Below are positions 6,820-8,765 of a DNA stretch of 8,765 nt, one piece after another (the stretch's first letter is position 1; the number at the start of each line of letters is the position of its first letter). Source of the stretch: Cyclobacteriaceae bacterium (lineage in GTDB: Bacteria > Bacteroidota > Bacteroidia > Cytophagales > Cyclobacteriaceae); contig JANQST010000134.1 of NCBI GenBank assembly GCA_028279155.1, positions 1 through 8,765 of the forward strand. Reading direction: 5' to 3'. Under the pieces are notes generated by a model. It was given only the letters and a program-made list of their open reading frames with translations. It was not told the origin of the DNA and did not search any database. The translations under genes and the position numbers were made by a program.

Positions 6820-6841
6820 GACAATCCTTATAGGGATTGCC
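6820..6841. repeat. Imperfect 22-bp palindrome, copy B
   Basis: On the plus strand the arms are GACAAT and ATTGCC around CTTATAGGG; 17 of 22 positions match copy A at 5131-5152. On the minus strand it begins 14 bases after the stop of the AraC gene and ends 57 bases before the ATG of yceI. A weak -7-like TAGTTTG lies about 21 bases downstream, so the palindrome would cover the -33 region. It may be an operator for yceI or a terminator-like stem after the AraC gene. Confidence 0.6.
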
Positions 6842-6855
6842 TTGTTTTTCAAAAA

Positions 6856-7995
6856 TCAAACCAATGTCAGGTTTTCTCTGAATATTGATGGCGTAGTTTT
6901 TTCGAACTTCTTGAATGCATTTACAAAGGAAGTCTTGTTGTTAAATCCTGCATCAAAAGCTACCTGTAACATGGTAAAATCAGGATTATTTTCAATGATT
7001 GTTTTGGCTTCTCCAACACGGTGTTTGTTAACAAAGTCGAAAAAGGACAAGTTAAAATGTTGGTTGATCAGCTGGGATAAGTGATGAGCGTTCAGCTCCA
7101 TTTTTTCAGCCAAATCTGTCAACCTGAGCTCCTTGTCAAGGTAGACTTTCTGAGTTTTCATCAGTTGATTAAGCCTATCAACATAAGAAGCTATGCTGTC
7201 CTGGTCTAGTGTGCTTTTTGCATACTTCACACCATGACCATTTGCCGTTACTTTCCAGTCGGTGTTTAGGAAGTAGTAGCTGATGATGTAAAAAAGAGAT
7301 CCTACAGGTAATACGTAAATGTAGTCCAGGTATCTACGATAGATATCTGTAACTAATAAGATATACAGGAAGATTGCGACGAAAAACAGGATAACAAGAA
7401 ACGAGATATTGAAGATCTTTAACCATTTCACATTTCCATTGATGTTCGAATATTGCGCGCTTAAGGCCAGGGTGTATGAATTGATTAAACCCAGGTTTTT
7501 AAAAAGATAGAAACCCAGGTGAACAAATTGAACGATGAATACAAAGGAGTACACATACTGAAGAGGAGTTATGATCTTCTCTCGATGGTCGAAGACGGAA
7601 AGCATTCCGTAATCAACTTGGCGATGGTTTAGCACATCTCTAAGGATTAGGGGAATAAGGATTCCGAAAGCAACAAACGGAAGAAAGTGGAGTAGTTCTA
7701 CTTTAGCTAATCGCCAATCGGATTTTGTAATTGATTTAAAGTAGAAATAAGCTAGAGGTCCAAACAAAAACCATGACCCATATCGAGTACCGTAAAAAAT
7801 ATCAAGGCCAATATCAATCCTGCTGCGGATAAACAGGAATTCAACTAAATACCAGATCAAGACAATGACCATCAGCGATAAATAGCGGTTTTCCTTTCGG
7901 TTTCTTCTTTGATCAGTGAACAAAATGGACGAAAGCAAAAACAGCCCATGAAAAACAAAGACGATGATAAGAATGGACCAGAGATCTAACTGCAC
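6856..7995 (-). CDS. Membrane-bound AraC-family transcription regulator (seven-helix sensor + HTH)
   Basis: A 379-residue one-component regulator. The N-terminal part has about seven membrane segments: near 5-27, 39-57, 72-88, 101-119, 143-166, 193-215 and 223-243. A cytoplasmic linker follows, then a C-terminal AraC DNA-binding domain (about 280-377). Its first helix-turn-helix is LTDLAEKMELNAHHLSQLIN (292-311). The second is near 342-363, with the AraC signature VAFDAGFNNKTSFVNAFKKF followed by EKTTPSIFR. This layout is common in Bacteroidota and is thought to sense a membrane or external signal and switch nearby genes. The start is a GTG at 7995 (VQLDLW); there is no in-frame ATG before the upstream stop, so GTG is the best choice. 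It lies 58 bases after the phospholipase gene and 93 bases before yceI. Its targets are most likely the yceI pair or itself. The ligand is unknown. Confidence 0.93.
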   Translation of the reverse strand: MQLDLWSILIIVFVFHGLFLLSSILFTDQRRNRKENRYLSLMVIVLIWYLVEFLFIRSRIDIGLDIFYGTRYGSWFLFGPLAYFYFKSITKSDWRLAKVELLHFLPFVAFGILIPLILRDVLNHRQVDYGMLSVFDHREKIITPLQYVYSFVFIVQFVHLGFYLFKNLGLINSYTLALSAQYSNINGNVKWLKIFNISFLVILFFVAIFLYILLVTDIYRRYLDYIYVLPVGSLFYIISYYFLNTDWKVTANGHGVKYAKSTLDQDSIASYVDRLNQLMKTQKVYLDKELRLTDLAEKMELNAHHLSQLINQHFNLSFFDFVNKHRVGEAKTIIENNPDFTMLQVAFDAGFNNKTSFVNAFKKFEKTTPSIFRENLTLV

Positions 7996-8053
7996 TTTAT
8001 ACCATTTGTTCGTTGTACTTAGGTCTTAAAATTATCATGAAAATGAGAATAAC

Positions 8054-8765
8054 TTAATTATTAATTCGCTCGTATGTACCGTCTTCAAAAATTACTTGAT
8101 AGTCAGAGGGAAATAGTGTTGACGGTAAGTAATAATCGGTAGAAATAATTTGTGCTCCTGAAGATTTTGCCTTTTCAAACCGTTCCGTACTGTTAGAACG
8201 AGCTTCGACAGTCTCTGAATCGGCTCTTGTCCTAACCATATACCCCATACTAACTAAAGACTGGATTTGGTCAAAATTGCTGATAGGATCATTGATAATT
8301 CTGAAGCCTGCCTCCGGATTTCCTTCCGGACGGTCTACAAACATTACCGCGTTTTGAAGTTCCGGGAATTTAGTAAGGTACAAGTCTGTCTTGGTGCTGT
8401 TCTCATCAAGGACGAACAATATTTTACCTCTCGATTGCTCGAGTTCCGGCCAGCCCTTCGACAGGACCGCTTGTTCTAAAGTGGTCGATTCACCTCTGAC
8501 TTGATCAGGGGTGATCAGCTGTTCATCACTAAAAACACTTCTTATTTCAACATCTATTGACCCTAAGGCATCCGCGTCAAAGGGTAGAGGGTTTATTGTT
8601 AGCGGAATTTCAGTATCCTTTGCATTGATCAAAACGAAAATGGGCGTATGGTCAGCGTTTAGATCAGACCAGTTTTTCAATGCAACCAAACCATCAGAAA
8701 AAAGTAAATGGTGACTTCTGAAATCTACATCTTGAATGTGGAACATCTTAAGTCCCTGTGCCTCT
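8054..8765 (-). CDS. Ca2+-dependent phosphoinositide-specific phospholipase C-like protein, C-terminal part (cut by window edge)
   Basis: The last 236 residues of a protein resembling the bacterial Ca2+-dependent PI-PLC family, a TIM-barrel phosphodiesterase distinct from the classical Bacillus PI-PLC. Recognisable blocks include HIQDVDFRSHH near the cut end, then LKNWSDLNADHTPIFVLINA and the run VEIRSVFSDEQLITPDQVRG. These are followed by LEQAVLSKGWPELEQSRGKI, FVLDEN, and the end motif AQIISTDYYLPS before YQVIFEDGTYERIN. An ATG at 8746 is only internal: the frame stays open upstream to the edge (EAQGLK before that Met), and the family needs the preceding half of the barrel with the catalytic His residues. 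Members are usually exported; the signal peptide would be off the window. Actual substrate (phosphatidylinositol or another phosphodiester) is not established. The AraC gene follows after 58 bases in the same direction. Confidence 0.82.
   Translation of the reverse strand, partial: EAQGLKMFHIQDVDFRSHHLLFSDGLVALKNWSDLNADHTPIFVLINAKDTEIPLTINPLPFDADALGSIDVEIRSVFSDEQLITPDQVRGESTTLEQAVLSKGWPELEQSRGKILFVLDENSTKTDLYLTKFPELQNAVMFVDRPEGNPEAGFRIINDPISNFDQIQSLVSMGYMVRTRADSETVEARSNSTERFEKAKSSGAQIISTDYYLPSTLFPSDYQVIFEDGTYERINN

Noticed and set aside
8054..8746. Phospholipase gene starting at the ATG at 8746
   Set aside because: The frame is open through to the window edge and the family needs an additional N-terminal half, so this Met is internal.
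1..8765. Mobile element, CRISPR array, tRNA or defence system
   Set aside because: No transposase, integrase, direct-repeat array, tRNA-like cloverleaf or nuclease/toxin module is visible; genes are ordinary chromosomal types.

Overview
The window looks like chromosomal DNA of a Bacteroidota bacterium, possibly a marine Cytophagales-like lineage (the phylum is fairly secure, the order is a guess). Reasons: AT-rich DNA; weak or absent Shine-Dalgarno sequences; candidate promoter boxes of the Bacteroidota type (TAnnTTTG); the long three-domain form of IspG; a membrane-bound AraC-type regulator; and YceI, SRPBCC/GyrI and desaturase proteins of types common in that phylum. No tRNA, rRNA, CRISPR, insertion sequence or phage gene is visible. 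No stretch without a gene exceeds about 100 bases.

Layout. At the left edge, on the minus strand, is the N-terminal third to half of an MlaE-type lipid-transport permease, running off the window. Divergent from it, on the plus strand, is a tightly coupled pair: an SDR oxidoreductase and ispG (isoprenoid precursor synthesis), with no base between the stop of the first and the start of the second. Three single plus-strand genes follow: a membrane fatty-acid desaturase, a fused SRPBCC/GyrI-like ligand-binding protein, and a small four-helix membrane protein of unknown function. From 5621 to the right edge everything is on the minus strand. In transcription order these are the C-terminal part of a Ca2+-dependent phosphoinositide-type phospholipase C (cut by the window), a seven-helix membrane AraC regulator, and two exported YceI-domain proteins in tandem.

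Functional theme. Many genes touch membranes or lipids: MlaE lipid transport, isoprenoid synthesis, acyl-chain desaturation, a phospholipase C homologue and lipocalin-like YceI proteins. This is a loose neighbourhood, not a demonstrated pathway. The most plausible regulatory unit is the membrane AraC protein with the yceI pair directly downstream.

Points for a second look. (1) The second YceI gene (5621-6175) has a full signal peptide and domain in frame but no ATG/GTG/TTG at the expected start, where an ATC stands; a start at the internal TTG would remove the signal peptide and first strand. (2) The same gene carries a perfect 13-bp inverted repeat just after its signal peptide. (3) Two 22-bp imperfect palindromes, matching at 17 of 22 positions, lie 13-14 bases after the stops of two different genes and upstream of the small membrane protein and of yceI. 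(4) A long hairpin ends two bases before the desaturase start codon. I found no convincing wholly new multi-gene system.
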